A stretch of 64,000 nucleotides of DNA from Schistocerca nitens. Lineage: Eukaryota > Arthropoda > Insecta > Orthoptera > Acrididae. The notes beneath the pieces were generated by a model that ran no database searches, had not been told where the DNA came from, and was given only the letters and a program-made list of their open reading frames with translations. The stretch spans positions 341,421,650 through 341,485,649 of the forward strand of contig NC_064619.1 in the NCBI RefSeq assembly GCF_023898315.1. Direction: 5' to 3'. Positions within the stretch are counted from its first letter, which is position 1; every line of letters begins with the position of its first letter. The translations under genes and the position numbers were made by a program. Below are positions 11,442 to 23,284 of this stretch, one piece after another.

Positions 11442-12645
11442 CACTATGTGGTCAAAAGTATCCGCACACCTGGCTGAAAATGACTTACAAGTTCGTGGCG
11501 CCCTCCATCGGTAATGCTGAAATTCAGTAGGGGTATTGGCCCACCCTTGCCTTGATGACAGTTTCCACTCTCGCAGGCATACGTTCAGTCAGTTGCTGGA
11601 AGGTTTCTTGGGGAATGGCAGCCCATTCTTCACGGAGGCTGCATTGAGGAGAGATATATGTCGGTCGGTGAGGCTTGGCACGAAGTCGGAGTTCCAACAC
11701 ATCCCAATGGTGTTCTATAGGATTCAGGTCAGGACTCCGTGCAGACCACTCCATTACAGGGATGTTATTGTCGTGTAACCACTCCGCTACAGGCCGTGAA
11801 TTATGAACAGCTACTCGATCGTGTTGAAAGACGCGATCGCCATCCCCGAATTGCTCTTCAACAGTGGGAAGCAAGAAAGTGCTTAAAACACCAATTTAGG
11901 CCTGTGCTGTGATAGTGCCACGCAACCACGCAAAACAACAAGGGATGCAAGCCCCCTCCATGAAAAACGCGACCACACCATAACACCACCGCCTCCGAAT
12001 TTTACTGTTGGCACTACACACGCTGGCAGATGACGTTCACCGGGCATCCGCCATATCCACACCCTGCCATCGGACCGCCACATTATGTACCGTGATTCGT
12101 CACTCCATACAACGTTTTTCCACTGTTCAATGGTCCAATGTTTACGCTCCTTATGAGCAGCCGCTCGACCATGAAATCCAAGTTTTTTCACCTCCCGTCA
12201 CACTGTCATAGACCTTTCAGTGGATACTGATGCAGTTTGGAATTACTGTGTGATGGTCTGGACAGATGTCTGCATATTACACATTAGGACCCTTTTCAAC
12301 GGTCGGCGGTCTCTGTCAGTCAACAGGCAAGGTCGGCCTGTACGCTTTTGTGCTGTATGTGTCTTTTCAGGTTTCCACTTCACTATCACATCGGAAACAG
12401 TGGACCTAGGGATGTTTAGGAGTGTGGAAATCTCGCCTACAGACTTATGACACAAGCGACACCCAGTCACCTGACCACTTTCGAAGGCCGTGATTTCCAC
12501 GGAGCACCCCAGTCTGCTCTCTCACGATGTCTAATGACTTCTGAGGTCGCTGATATGGAGTACCTGGCAGTAGGTGGCAGCACAATGTACCTAATATGAA
12601 AAACGTGTGTTTTGGGGGCGTCCGGATACTTTTGATCACATAGTG
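11442..12645 (-). mobile_element. Tc1/mariner-superfamily transposon with intact TIRs
   Basis: The terminal inverted repeats match well: CACTATGTGGTCAAAAGTAT at the left, and the reverse complement of the right end reads CACTATGTGATCAAAAGTAT. The left flank is TA (11440-11441). The right flank is CA, a likely mutated TA. At about 1.2 kb it encodes a single minus-strand transposase, now frameshifted. Confidence 0.9.
11524..12500 (-). pseudogene. Tc1-like DD34E transposase, frameshifted
   Basis: Three overlapping frames cover one transposase. The N-terminal HTH part (12243-12500) contains VGEISTLLNIPRSTV, the central part (11883-12191) contains the first catalytic Asp in WSDESRY, and the C-terminal part (11524-11874) has VFQHDRVAVHNS and SPDLNPIEHHWD. 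Exactly 34 residues separate the second Asp and the Glu, the DD34E signature of Tc1. The acidic triad is preserved although the frame is broken at about 12200-12240 and 11880. It cannot supply transposase as it stands. Confidence 0.85.
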
Positions 12646-13016
12646 CAGACTGGCAGTCACGTTGAGATTTCTGGCCACTTGGGGAAACATTCCAGTCGTT
12701 GGCCTATGCAATAAGAATTATTTATGTTTCTGTTAAATCTATTTTGATACAGGCGGTACCTGTGGCTTTATTGCGTGCATTGAGATCTTCGCTTCCAGTG
12801 CCCTTAACAGTTCAAATCGGCCGCCATCTATGTGTGATGCACGACAGTGTCAGATGACACCTCAAAAGGAAATGAGTACTGGTGTACCAGTGTCCTAGTG
12901 TTTTCTAATAAGGTACACAGATGGCGGTTGTCACTTGTGGACAATCAATCAAGTACGTGCAATGCGACATCCTAATGCAATGTAAGTTGCAAGAGCGGTC
13001 TTTTTGCTCCAAAAAG

Positions 13017-13183
13017 CTGGAGTCATGGACTGTGCGGCTGGTCCCGGCGGAGGTTCGATTCCTCCCTCGGGCATGGGTGTGTGTGTTTGTCCTTAGGATA
13101 ATTTAGGTTAAGTAGTGTGTAAGGTTAGGGACTGATAACCTTAGCAGTTAAATCCCGTAAGATTTCACATTCCTTTGAACCCT
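13017..13183 (+). mobile_element. SINE family C
   Basis: A tRNA-like body with the B box GGTTCGATTCC and a tail ending near CCTTTGAACC. Flanked by a 16-bp near-duplication (13001-13016 and 13184-13199, two mismatches) around TTGCTCCAAAAAG. The head is truncated compared with a full tRNA. Confidence 0.75.
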
Positions 13184-13239
13184 TCTTTGCCCCAAAAAGA
13201 ATGGATTTCCTGTCATGATGCTCATGCCTCTTCTGTGTC

Positions 13240-13720
13240 ATCCATAGGTTCTGGACACAGGGAGACAGGTCAGTATACAAAGCGAGTTGGACAAGGTCGT
13301 CGACGCATTACAACCCCATGTGATGACCGATATCTGGTTATCTCTGCGTTGCGGCACCGCACACATACCGCCAGAGCACTGCAAGGCGATCTCAGATGGG
13401 CCAATGGAGATTCTGTGTCCGATTAGACTGGAATGGACAGGTTACGAGAAAGGACCTCACGACCAAGACGTCCTGTTCGAGTACCCCGCTTGACACGACA
13501 ACATCCTGCAAGTCGGTTTCCGTTCTACCGTTCCATGTCAACTGGCAACTTCGACACTGGCGAAACGTGTTATTCACGGACTACTTTCCTCTGACGAAAA
13601 GTGATGGCGGTGTTCCTATGTGGAAAACAAGTGTGGAACATTTCAGTCAGACGCTCTTGTCTTGGCGCGACATAGAATTACTGTTATGGAAAAGGTTAGG
13701 ACACCAGGTTCTGCAGATTC
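13240..13720 (+). pseudogene. Tc1-like transposase remnant
   Basis: Scattered Tc1 signatures appear in changing frames: RRRITTPCDDRYL followed by TARALQGDL (HTH linker region), then LRHWRNVLFTDYFPL, which aligns with the WRnVLFSDESRF block around the first catalytic Asp. The Glu of that block is lost. The C-terminal half with the other catalytic residues is absent or unrecognisable. A very old copy. Confidence 0.65.
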
Positions 13721-13729
13721 ACCAGTAGC

Positions 13730-14440
13730 GTCATACAAGGTCCCTACCAGAAATAAATGCAAAAATCTAAATGTCTCTTGAACAGGAATGAAAAGCTGTA
13801 TCCATTACGATCTCAACTTTAGCGTAAGTGACGCTTGACTCTCCTTTGTCTATGATACCATGGATACAAATGCACACAGAAATAAACGCAAGGAAATTGT
13901 AGAAAAAGGAACAAGTCAGTCTTATGTCTAACATGTTTTAGTAAAATTGGCAAACTTAATATCATATTTCTCTAAGCTAAATATTAGTTTGCTTTTATTA
14001 GTTACTCGAACTAAACCATAAAGCTATATATAAATCGATGCATTGTCGTGCAGAAGACTACTAATTTTGTAAAGTGCGTACCGCTACGTCTTTGCACAAT
14101 ACGAAAATTGTCAACATTTGACATGTTACAGGTTCCAACCCTTCGTTGTTGTGAAAGTTCTTTTGTCTTGCAAGAATAACTAAAAATCTAGGCTATTATT
14201 TACGACATAAATAAATATTTTCTCTATAATACTACTTTGATAAGTTCGAGTCGCGTATTTTCATTACACGTATAAGGTTCGTATTTCTTTTTTCAGTCAA
14301 CTCTACTCGCAAAGCTAATTATATGTATTGCAGTCTTCTCTTCATTCTCTATTACTTGAAAGAGACATGAACCGAGTCCTGAACAGGAAGTGTCTGACAC
14401 CGTACAAAAGTCCTTACTCATATCTGGATGGAGAAGTGGA
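13730..14440. other. No gene seen
   Basis: AT-rich, with no supported coding frame or recognised repeat. Confidence 0.5.
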
Positions 14441-14445
14441 AGAGG

Positions 14446-14640
14446 AGGAGGTAGTGTTTAACGTCCCATTAGAGACACAGAACAAGCTCGGATTAGGGAA
14501 GAATGGGGAAGGAGCATTTGCCTGAAGCATTCTAGGGAATCCACGGAAAACCTATATCAGAATAGCCGGACGCGGGTTTGAACTGTCGTCCTCCAGAATC
14601 AGAGTCTAGTGTTCTAACCACTGCACCACATCACTGGGTA
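14446..14640 (-). mobile_element. tRNA-derived SINE, family D
   Basis: On the minus strand a tRNA-like head (GATGTGGTGCAGTGGTTAG as A box, then GACAGTTCAAACC as B box) is followed by the body with GGTTTTCCGTGGATTCCC and a tail reading ACGTTAAACACTACC near a GAG-rich end. I recognise the family as a common locust SINE. Boundaries are within several bases. Confidence 0.7.
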
Positions 14641-14649
14641 ATGGTGAAG

Positions 14650-15860
14650 AACATTGGAAGATACTAATGCTTTCTTTATGTTATCAAAAACTTCCTGAGA
14701 TTTTGTGAACATAACCAGAGAGCAGTTTTCTTCAGCAGGTTTGATAGTCCCTGACTGCTCAGCAGTTGGTTAGAAACAAATTTTATGAAAAATGATGCAA
14801 GGCTGCAAAATCTCTTTTTTTGTGGTAGAAGGAGAAAAGTTTTTACCGCACATACTTTGTCTGGATCAGGTACAATACCAGAACAAGATATGACATTCCC
14901 TAAAAATTTAATTTCTTCCTTGGCAAATTTGGATTTGTCAAAGTTAGCTGTGACACCTGATTCCGAAAATTACATAAGTACTATCTTCAGCAATAAAATA
15001 TGCTGTTCCGATGTAGATGCAGCAATCAATAAATCATCAACATGTACTGTGACCTTGTCTACAAAAATCAGCGCCTAAAACTGTGTGAAGGGGTGTAATA
15101 AATACACAAGAGTTAGTGTCTGATCCAAAAGGGAGTATTTGAAATGATATGAACGTCTGGATAAAATGAACCCCATATACTTTCGTTACTCTTCTGACAA
15201 TGCAAGCTGCCAAAACGACGATCTTAAATCGATTATGGATAGGTATTTTACTTCAAGGAATCTCTGAAGTTGTTGTTTGAACACCTCTGGCCTGGTAGTA
15301 ACAGATATTATGATCTTATTTATGTTGTGAGCATCCAGAACCAAACGCACACCTCCTCTTGCCTTACTGATTGCTAGCTGTGGACTAATGTACGATAACA
15401 TTCAGGTTTCTATGTTGTTCCATGCTGGAATTTTGCGTATTTCTTGTTTGACTGCATCCTGCTTCATCCGTGGAATGGAATAGTTATGTCGAGTAAAAGT
15501 CTCACGGGAAACGACATTCATCTTGTGTACAAACTTTTGATGATTTCCAATCTACAGTAAAATACATTTACAAATGACAGGTCAGATAGTTGAATTTTCT
15601 GCCGTTCGCTACGGTACTGAGGTTCTTGTGCCTTTTGAGAACTTTACTCGCATCAGGTGAATCCGAGTTTACATCATCTGAAAGAGTTGGCCTTTACCAT
15701 AGTCAACAAGATCTCCGTCTGCCCACTTCGTTTTGCTGGTTTTTGTCATTAAATTCAGGTTCTGGTAAAATTTGCCTTACGTGCCTTAGTGTGTGTCAGA
15801 TTCAAAATCACTTCTTTCCGTGCAACATTTAAATGGCATATTCCACTCCAGAGGTTGACT
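14650..15860 (-). pseudogene. Ty3/gypsy-like pol remnant (reverse transcriptase)
   Basis: Minus-strand RT in broken frames. At 15186-15401 the block with KARGGVRLVLDAHNINK and YLSIIDLRSSFWQLAL carries RT motifs 2 and A (the LDL aspartate reads IDL). At about 14800-15070 HVDDLLIAAS is the palm YxDD equivalent, followed by FDKSKFAKEEIKFLGNVIS and then the connection region. Sequence from 15400 to 15860 is upstream pol, not assignable in detail. The element continues on the far side of the inserted LINE as gag at 17900-20200. No LTRs were recognised. Confidence 0.8.
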
Positions 15861-16348
15861 TCTCTACATCTACATGGATACTCTGCAAATCACGTTTAAG
15901 TGCCTGGCAGAGGGTTCATTGAACCACCTTCACAATAAATCTGTATTATTCCAATCTCGTACAACGTGCGGAAAAAACGAGCACCTATATCTTTCCATGC
16001 GAGCTCTGATTTCCCTTATGTTATTATGGTGATCGTTTCTCCCTATGTAGGTCGGAGTCAACAAAATATTTTCGCATTCGGAGGAGAAAGTTGGTAATTG
16101 AAATTTCGTGAGAAGATTCGCCGCAACTGAAAACGCCTTTTTTTTCAATTCTGTCCACACCAAATCCCGTATCGTTTCAGTGACAATCTCACCCCTATTT
16201 CGCGATGATACAAAATGTGCTGCCTTTCTTTGATCTTTCTCGATGTACTCCGTCAGTCCTATCTGGTAAGGATCCCACACCGCGCAGTAGTATTCTAAAA
16301 GAGGACGGACAAGCATGGTGTAGGCAGTCTCTTTAGTAGTTGTGGTCT

Positions 16349-16843
16349 TCAGTCCTGAGACTGGTTTGATGCAGCTCTCCATGCTACTCTATCCTGTGCA
16401 AGCTTCTTCATCTCCCAGTACCTACTGCAACCTACATCCTTCTGAATCTGCTTAGTGTATTCATCTCTTGGTCTCCCTCTAAGATTTTTACCCTCCACGC
16501 TGCCCTCCAATGCTAAATTTGTGATCCCTTGATGCCTCAAAACATGTCCTACCAACCGATCCCTTATTCTAGTCAAGTTGTGCCACAAACTTCTCTTCTC
16601 CCCAATCCTGTTCAATACCTCCTCATTAGTTACGTGATCTACCCACCTTATCTTCAGCATTCTTCTGTAGCACCACATTTCGAAAGCTTCTATTCTCTTC
16701 TTGTCCACACTAGTTATCGTCCATGTTTCACTTCCATACATGGCTACACTCCATACAAATACTTTCAGAAACGACTTCCTGACACTTAAATCTATACTCG
16801 ATGTTAACAGATTTCTCTTCTTCAGAAACGATTTCCTTGCCAT
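16349..16843 (-). pseudogene. RTE-like LINE C-terminal region
   Basis: An open frame of 164 codons containing AMYGSETWTI, IEAFEMWCYRRMLKIRWVD, VLNRIGEKRSLW, RLVGHVLRHQG and LRGRPRDEYTKQIQ. These blocks follow the RT in many insect LINEs. It belongs to the same insertion as the RT at 16962-17622 but is in another frame, so at least one frameshift lies between them. The element ends at 16340 without a clear poly-A tail. Confidence 0.85.
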
Positions 16844-16961
16844 TGCCAGTCTACATTTTATATCCTCTCTACTTCGACCATCATCAGTTATTTTACTCCC
16901 TAAATAGCAAAACTCCTTTACTACTTTAAGTGTCTCATTTCCTAATCTAATTCCCTCAGCA

Positions 16962-17622
16962 TCACCCGATTTGACTGCATTCCATTATCCTCGTTTTGCT
17001 TTTGTTGATGTTCATCTTATATCCTCCTTTCAAGACACTGTCCTTTCCATTCAACTGCTCTTCCAAGTCCTTTGCTGTCTCTGAGAGAATTACAATGTCA
17101 TCGGCGAACCTCAAAGTTTTTACTTCTTCTCCATGAATTTTAATACCTACTCCGAATTTTTCTTTTGTTTCCTTTACTGCTTGCTCAATGTACAGATTGA
17201 ATAACATGGGGGAGAGGCTACAACCCTGTCTCACTCCTTTCCCAACCACTTTTTCCATTTCATGCCCCTCGACTCTTACAACTGCCATCTGGTTTCTGTA
17301 CAAATTGTAAATAGCCTTTCGCTCCCTGTATTTTACCCCTGCCACCTTCAGAATTTGAAAGAGAGTATTCCAGTTAACATTGTCAAAAGCTTTCTCTAAG
17401 TCTACAAATGCTAGAAACGTAGGTTTGCCTTTTCTTAATCTTTCTTCTAAGATTAGTCGTAAGGTTAGTATTGCCTCACGTGTTCCAACATTTCTACGGA
17501 ATCCAAACTGATCTTCCCCGAGGTCCGCTTCTACCAGTTTTTCCATTCGTCTGTAAAGAATTCGCGTTAGTATTTTGCAGCTGTGACTTATTAAACTGAT
17601 AGTTCGGTAATTTTCACATCTG
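16962..17622 (-). pseudogene. RTE-like reverse transcriptase, N-terminal and palm part
   Basis: An open frame with classic RT order: NYRTISLISHSCKILTRIL, then DQFGFRRNVGTREAILTLR, FVDLEKAFDNVNW (motif A), GVRQGCSLSPMLFNLYIE (motif B) and LRFADDIVILSE (motif C, catalytic FADD intact). The upstream part of RT and the endonuclease are missing through 5' truncation. The frame is lost near 16960. The motif style and C-terminal region suggest the RTE/BovB side of LINEs, but the clade is my inference. Confidence 0.85.
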
Positions 17623-17899
17623 CTCTTTAGTAGGTCTGTTTTATTTTCTAAGTGTCCTGCCAATAAAACTCAGTCTTTAGTTAGCCTTCCCCACAACATT
17701 TTCTATGCGTTCCTTCCAATTTTAGTTGTTCATAATTGTAATTCCTAGGTATTTAGTTGAATTTACAGCCTTTATATTTGAGTGATTTATCGTGTAACCG
17801 AAGTTTAACGGATTCCTCTTAGCACTCATGTGGATGACCTCACACTTTTCGTTATTTAGGGTCAGTCGCTAATTTTTGCACCACATTTTTGTATTTCAT

Positions 17900-20200
17900 C
17901 TTCGTATAAATCGCATACCTAGTAGATAGGACACAAACAATCCCTAACTATGGAAAACGTGCACTCTATCACTTAACTTTCAAACAATTTTCCACTGGCA
18001 AAGTGGGGCCCTTTTTCAGATCACATATGTTACAGAAAAAATATGAAACAAGGAAATTCAATTTCGCCCTCGTGTCAGAAACTGTAGTGGTTAGTATACC
18101 TCCCATTACAGCGTTTACTGCTGCATACACTTGTTCTTCATAACATTCTACACTAGGATCATTGTATGGTTCGTCTCTTACGTCCATCCAACCGTTGGGA
18201 GGAACCATGTTCGTTACAGCATTATTCATTTCGCCTCTATTCCATTCCGCGCCCGATATCCAGGAGCAGGATAGTACCGCCCTAGTTTAATGCCTCATTC
18301 GTGGACTGGGGTCGCTCTTCCGTTGCCTCAATCAAGCTAAGAACAGTCTGTCGGCGGTGGCCCCCGAAAATTTGGCTGCCACTTATTTCTGTGACTGTGT
18401 TGTTGCTTCCAATATCCCTGATTATAGATATTTCTGTTATTCTGATATCCAGAGCGATTCCGGTTATGATTGTTTTTGTTCCTATGTGCAAATCCAGAAC
18501 CGGTTTGATGATGATTTAGCGCTTTATCGTTTCTGTGGTCCGGAGGAGGCGTGGCACCGCCGCTGCTCCCAGCATGATTCCGTTCATTGTTGTGTTATCT
18601 TGCGCGACACTGTGTGCCCTCGCCACAGTTGCTATTTAAATGTTTTGCGTCTTCTTGGATGAGATCAAGAGAATCTGCAACTGATAGAAAATTTTCACAG
18701 GGTCTTCAGGTGCTTGGATGAGTTTTCCTCGAATACTAATCGGCAGTTTTCTTTTTAGTATTCCGATTACATCTTTGTGTGCTATGAAATTACCCCAATA
18801 GTGTGTTTTTCTTTTAAATTTTTTTGAAGTATTTCCTGAGAATCCCTTATTTTAAATTACAAGCCTCAGGATTCTATACTTCTCTCCCCAAGCGCGCCTG
18901 AGTATGAGGCGACCAATATCTGTTCAAGAATACCTGTTTAAATTGTTCAAAATGTTGAACAGGATTCAGATGAAGCTGCTGCCTTGCACGTATGAGGCTG
19001 CGAATTGAAACTTTTTTCCTGTCATTCCGTGTCTTAGGCAATATTCCTTTAAAACTACGAATGAAAATTGCTGGGTAAGGGAATTTCTTCTCAGATATAT
19101 AAACGTGCCAGTGCTTCAGAAGGCTCTCTTTTAGAAGTGTGGCTGTCAACGTGGGTGCAGCTGCCGCACAGTCAAATCTACATGCTAAGTCGTTCGAAAT
19201 GTGTTGGTTGTACGGTGCAACATTTCCATACGTTTGTATCATGTGTGTCGGCGTATATCTTGTTTCACGCGGTGCGTTTCTTATTTGCTCGACCTGTTGT
19301 TTTAGTTCTGTTTCCTGGGTGTCAGCCTCTGTGCACCAATCAGGTAGTTAATCTGACAAAATCTGTCTTTTATGACCAAGTCCTGTACGAACATTTTCGC
19401 CTCCAGGTCTTGGTTCTGATACTGCTTCATCACTCACTGCCTGGAACGCAGCACGTATCGCTTTGTCCTTAATTCTTTGTTTTTCTCAGAAATCTACTCA
19501 TCAAAGATCTTACTAAAACTTTTTCCTTGTGCAGTCAGTATCTGAAATACTGTCTGAGTTTGCTCAAGTAACAGTTCGTTAACTTGATGAGTAAGATTTT
19601 AGAAGTTAGATTCTATTTCTATTTGTATGGTTTTGAATTTTTTCACATAATCCTATAACTGACTGACAATAACTAGTATTTTACAGTGCGTGTCAGTTAA
19701 ACTGGAAGTCTGTTTTGCTCTCGGCTAATGTCGTAGGTATCTGAGTGTTAACAGCTTTTACCACAGTGTCGAAATTGTTATCCATTCTTACCGATTGTTC
19801 CTTGGAAAATTGAACATAATTTACTTTCATTTTAACTGGCTATTGCTTGGAAATTTCGGCAAAATTTTCTTTCATTTTACCTGATTGTTCTTTTGCAGTT
19901 GTTTCATTTTGTTCTTTTACAATGCGAGTAAAACTCGCAGTTATTCGCGTAATTAATTCATCGAATGATGTTTATGATTGCGTTGGTGGCAAAACTTCCG
20001 CGCAAATTTGCGGTTGTATGCTCACTTCGTCAAATAAGTCGCTTTCATTCGCGACACCAGATTCTGATGCTTCAGTGTCGGAATCTGCCGTTTCTTTAGT
20101 CAGTTCGACTATACTGCCGCCATCGGGTGGAATTTGTTTTTGTTGGTCTGGATCCATCTCCATTTTCTCCGGTTTCCTCAATTTTGTCATCTTATTAAAA
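17900..20200 (-). pseudogene. Ty3/gypsy-like gag remnant
   Basis: The minus-strand upstream part of the gypsy-like element whose RT is at 14650-15860. The best block is at 18874-19242, with LNPVQHFEQFKQVFLNRYWSP, like the capsid region of insect gypsy gag. An N/Q-rich stretch at about 18290-18500 resembles the nucleocapsid-proximal region and is similar in style to the gag of the LTR element at 31.7-33.8 kb. An acidic N-terminal segment lies at 19972-20190 (GGSIVELTKETADSDTEAS). Frames are broken throughout. The 5' end and LTR were not identified. Confidence 0.6.
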
Positions 20201-20209
20201 TGAATAGCT

Positions 20210-20720
20210 GAATTTGAATATTATTTGCAAAATGGAAAAAAATGGCTAATGACTGAATCCACGGTACGCAAATTACGACAAGATGGTCGCTCATTTAAAA
20301 GACTGAAGAATGGCCAGCTGTCCATCTTTCCTATGCTTTCCTTTATAGCGGCCCTGTTGGACAACTTCAATTTAACAATGCGTTGTAAAATTCAAAATTA
20401 CAAGGTAATAAACTGATATTCATAAATTTTAAAATATTAGCCATAGATTAACTACTCCAATTTTGAGAAGTTGTCGAATATGCTAAGGCTGGCTAGCTGT
20501 TCTGGCTCCCCTTACCTTTCTTTACATATCGTTGTCGTGTCGACAATAAATTTTCCTCTTAGATTTTTGTCCGTCTAACATTAATGGACAAAAATATCTT
20601 CACATTAGATTTGTGTTCCCGCAGGTTGCATACATAAAAATAAAAATACAACTTACTTTAGACATACGGAATTTTATATCCAACGCCCCACGTTGACGTG
20701 TTATTGGCTCCGGTAATTAA
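20210..20720. other. No gene seen
   Basis: AT-rich, possibly leader sequence of the gypsy-like element. Nothing recognisable. Confidence 0.45.
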
Positions 20721-20727
20721 ATTAAAA

Positions 20728-21066
20728 GGCCAACGACTTGCCACACTGATAACACCCGTTCCGTCAGATCACCAAAGTTAAGTGCTGTCGGGCTTGGATA
20801 GCACCTGGATTTGTCACCGTCCCGGTTTGTCGAGTGCTGTTGGTAAGTGAGGTACACTCAGCCTTGTCAGGTCAGTTGAGGAGCTACTTGATTGGAACTG
20901 GCGCCACCAGTCACGAAAACTGACAACGGCCAGGAGAGCAGTGTGCTGACCACATACCTCTCCGTATCTGCTTTCGGTGACACTAAAGGGACGAGAATGA
21001 CACGGCACCCGGTCGTACTGTTGGGCCTTTAAGGCCTGTTCGGACGATGTTCTTTATTTTTTTATA
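20728..21066 (+). mobile_element. 5S rRNA-derived SINE
   Basis: The first ~115 bp (20729-20845) follow the insect 5S rRNA sequence from start to end: GCCAACGAC, then the internal control region GATCACCAAAGTTAAGTGC, GTCGGGC and a closing GTGCTGTTGG. It continues for another ~200 bp with a non-5S body and an A/T-rich tail. A solitary 5S gene would stop after ~120 bp, so this fits the SINE3 type rather than a working rRNA gene. Several 5S positions are mutated. Confidence 0.85.
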
Positions 21067-21330
21067 TGAATGAAATAACAGAATTTGTGAAAATCAAGTT
21101 AGTAAACGAGTGTACATTCTTTCTCACAGAGCAATACGGTCATTGTTGATACGATATTGCAGTGTCTGTGTTATTCCGAATACGACGCAAAGTTTCTTCG
21201 GACATGCATACATGCGACTCCACTGCACTGTGTCGACTATAGCCATTATGACATACAAGAAATAGATACGCAGTTACGAATATGGGCAATCATCAGCTGT
21301 ATACTGGATTGACCGCAATGAAATATCGTA

Positions 21331-22593
21331 CGAGGTGCGACAATAAAGCAATGATACTGTTGTGTAAAAAAATCTTGCTTACCGTTTTAGTCAAGTTCAG
21401 TGTTGTCTCCTTCAAAGTAGTTCCCTTCTGATTGCACACACTTTTTCCAGCGCTTCTGCCATTGATGGTAACATTTATGGAACTCACCTTCTGTAATATC
21501 CTCCAAGACCCTCGTTACAGCTTTTTGGACATCTTGTGTTGTTTGAAAATAGTGTCCCTTGACCACCGTTTTGACTCTTGGAAATAGAGATAAGTCGCAC
21601 GGAGTGATATCTGGTGAATAAGGTGCCTGTGATAGTACGGAAATTTGTTTTGAGGTTAAAAATTGCTGTACTGACAGAGCAGAATCCAAATTTCAGCAAT
21701 GTTGGCACCAACACGAAGAACTCTTTCATGAAGTCTTTCTAAAATTTCTTTGTAATAATATTGGTTAACTGTTTGTCCAGGGGGCACTCACTCTTTATGA
21801 ACAATTCCCTTGGAATCAAAGAAGCACAGAAGCATGCATTTCACTTTTGACTTTGACATGAGAGCTTTTCTTGGTCTGGGTGATCCCTTTGAGCACCATT
21901 GCGAACTCTGGATCGCACTGAAAAAACCAGCTTTCATCACCAGTGATAACACAGCTCAACAATTCTGGATTGATTTCCATTTGCTCTAACAGATCGGCTG
22001 CCGTGTTTCTCGATGTTGTGGTGTGAGATTTTTGGGGACAATATTTGTACAAATCTTTCTCATACCAAGATTTTCACTTATTATTAGATGAACCGTTTCT
22101 CGATTGATGGTCAGTTCTTCTGCAATCATTTTCATGGATAATCTTCAATCGGATTGTATGAGTTCACGCACCCTGGCCAAGTTGACATGTGTCCGTGAGG
22201 TTGATGGTCGTCCATTGCGGTCTTCATCTTCAACATTCGTTCTGCCTTCACTAAACATTTTATGTCAACGAAAAACTTGAGCTCCTGACATAATTTCCTC
22301 TCCAAAAGCCTTCTGAAGCGTACCATAAGTTTTCGTTGCGTTTTCACCCAATTTAACACAAAAAGAAATGGCATACCATTGCGCAATATTATGCGATTCC
22401 ATTTCGTGACGAGAGACACAACGACGTGTTAAGTTATTACAGCACAGCTCACGACTGAGCAGTTCCATTGATGTGCCTCTTGGATAAGAAGCAGCTTATA
22501 GACCAAGGTCAAAGATATTGTGCCTACGCAATCCTGCAGGGTTGCCACATCTTGCAAATAAAATCAGTCTCATTACTTTATTGCCACGCCTCA
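21331..22593 (-). mobile_element. Mariner transposon, decayed
   Basis: Terminal inverted repeats CGAGGTGCGACAATAAAGCA and, from the right end, TGAGGCGTGGCAATAAAGTA, with TA at 21329-21330 and 22594-22595. The minus-strand transposase is in pieces: an N-terminal block with FCVKLGENATKTYGTLQKAF (22265-22468), ITGDESWFFQCDPE with the first Asp (21816-22052) and YSPDITPCDLSLFPR with the third acidic residue (21387-21689). The second Asp block falls at about 21690 in broken frames. Many indels, so it is inactive. Confidence 0.88.
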
Positions 22594-22745
22594 TACAGGT
22601 ATATATCCACTGACATGGGGTAAGTGACTTTCAAGTAAAATGTCTTTCCTGTACGGGAATATACATAATGGATGTACGAGTGCAGTTGGTTGATGACATA
22701 TGGGAGTTTGGTTCTGGACATGAGTCTTGCTCGGATAGCCCAGTG

Positions 22746-22915
22746 CCGGCACGGTAGCTCAGCGTGTTTGGTCAGAAGGTTAGCCGTCCGGTGCAAGAAA
22801 AGACTGAGTTAATGGAACGACGATGAACTTGAACAAGCCGCATGGGATGTCCGCCCGGAACAAATAGAATGACAATCACGAACAAAATGTCAACAAAAAA
22901 AAAGAATGAATGAAT
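22746..22915 (+). mobile_element. tRNA-like SINE, family E
   Basis: Begins with CCGGCACGGTAGCTCAGCGTG, with A-box-like TAGCTCAG, and ends at an A-rich tail (CAACAAAAAAAAAG). I recognise the body (GAGTTAATGGAACGACGATG and onward) as a locust SINE. The B box is not obvious. Confidence 0.6.
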
Positions 22916-23100
22916 TGTAAGGCAACCGCTCACTATGAGCAGGAAATCTGGGCTCGAGTCCTTGTATGGTATAAAATTCATTGTCGTCAATCCATTATAC
23001 AGCTGATGGTTGTCGATATTCGCAACTGCGAATACATTTCTTGTATGTCATTGTTGATGATGGCGGGGATTCTTCCTGCTGCATCTCATACACATCTAAA
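22916..23100 (+). mobile_element. Second tRNA-like repeat remnant
   Basis: CTGGGCTCGAGTCC near 22951 is a B-box-like sequence preceded by a clover-leaf-like GCAACCGCTCACTATGAGC segment and followed by a body ending at about 23065. It is directly downstream of the previous SINE, so the two could be parts of one composite repeat. Confidence 0.4.
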
Positions 23101-23284
23101 ATGAACACAATAATTTCATAATAAAGTTGTCTCTTGAAGTTTTTATCATTTAAGAGCTGCAGTAATTTAAAACCACCGTCAGTTTTATGGGGCTTATATC
23201 TGACAGAGGCGAGAGCAGCAGATTCATATGTAATTTGTTCTTGCTCAAAATGATCGCAAGTCGCTGTTAAATAATCCGCAAATT

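Larger units (their letters stand above)
16340..17622 (-). mobile_element. RTE-like LINE insertion with 11-bp target-site duplication
   Basis: Bounded by CTCTTTAGTAG at 16329-16339 and 17623-17633, an exact 11-bp duplication. The LINE sequence on both sides joins cleanly if the insert and one repeat are removed. The minus-strand 3' end lies at 16340 and the 5' end is truncated at 17622, as expected for target-primed reverse transcription. It contains the two RT pseudogene blocks listed separately. Confidence 0.93.
15863..17885 (-). mobile_element. CR1/Jockey-type LINE, copy 3, split by an RTE-like insertion
   Basis: Same family as copies 1 and 2. The 3' end is at about 15865 (CTGGCAGAGGGTTCATTG) and the C-terminal RT frame occupies 15930-16340, with LVRPLLEYYCAVWDPYQ. 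The element is interrupted at 16340 and resumes at 17634 in register with copy 2. It is 5'-truncated near 17885 and lies within the gypsy-like remnant. The 3' part still has a long open stretch, but with substitutions. Confidence 0.85.

Noticed and set aside
20728-20845. Functional 5S rRNA gene
   Set aside because: Several conserved positions are changed, and the sequence continues into a SINE body instead of a terminator.
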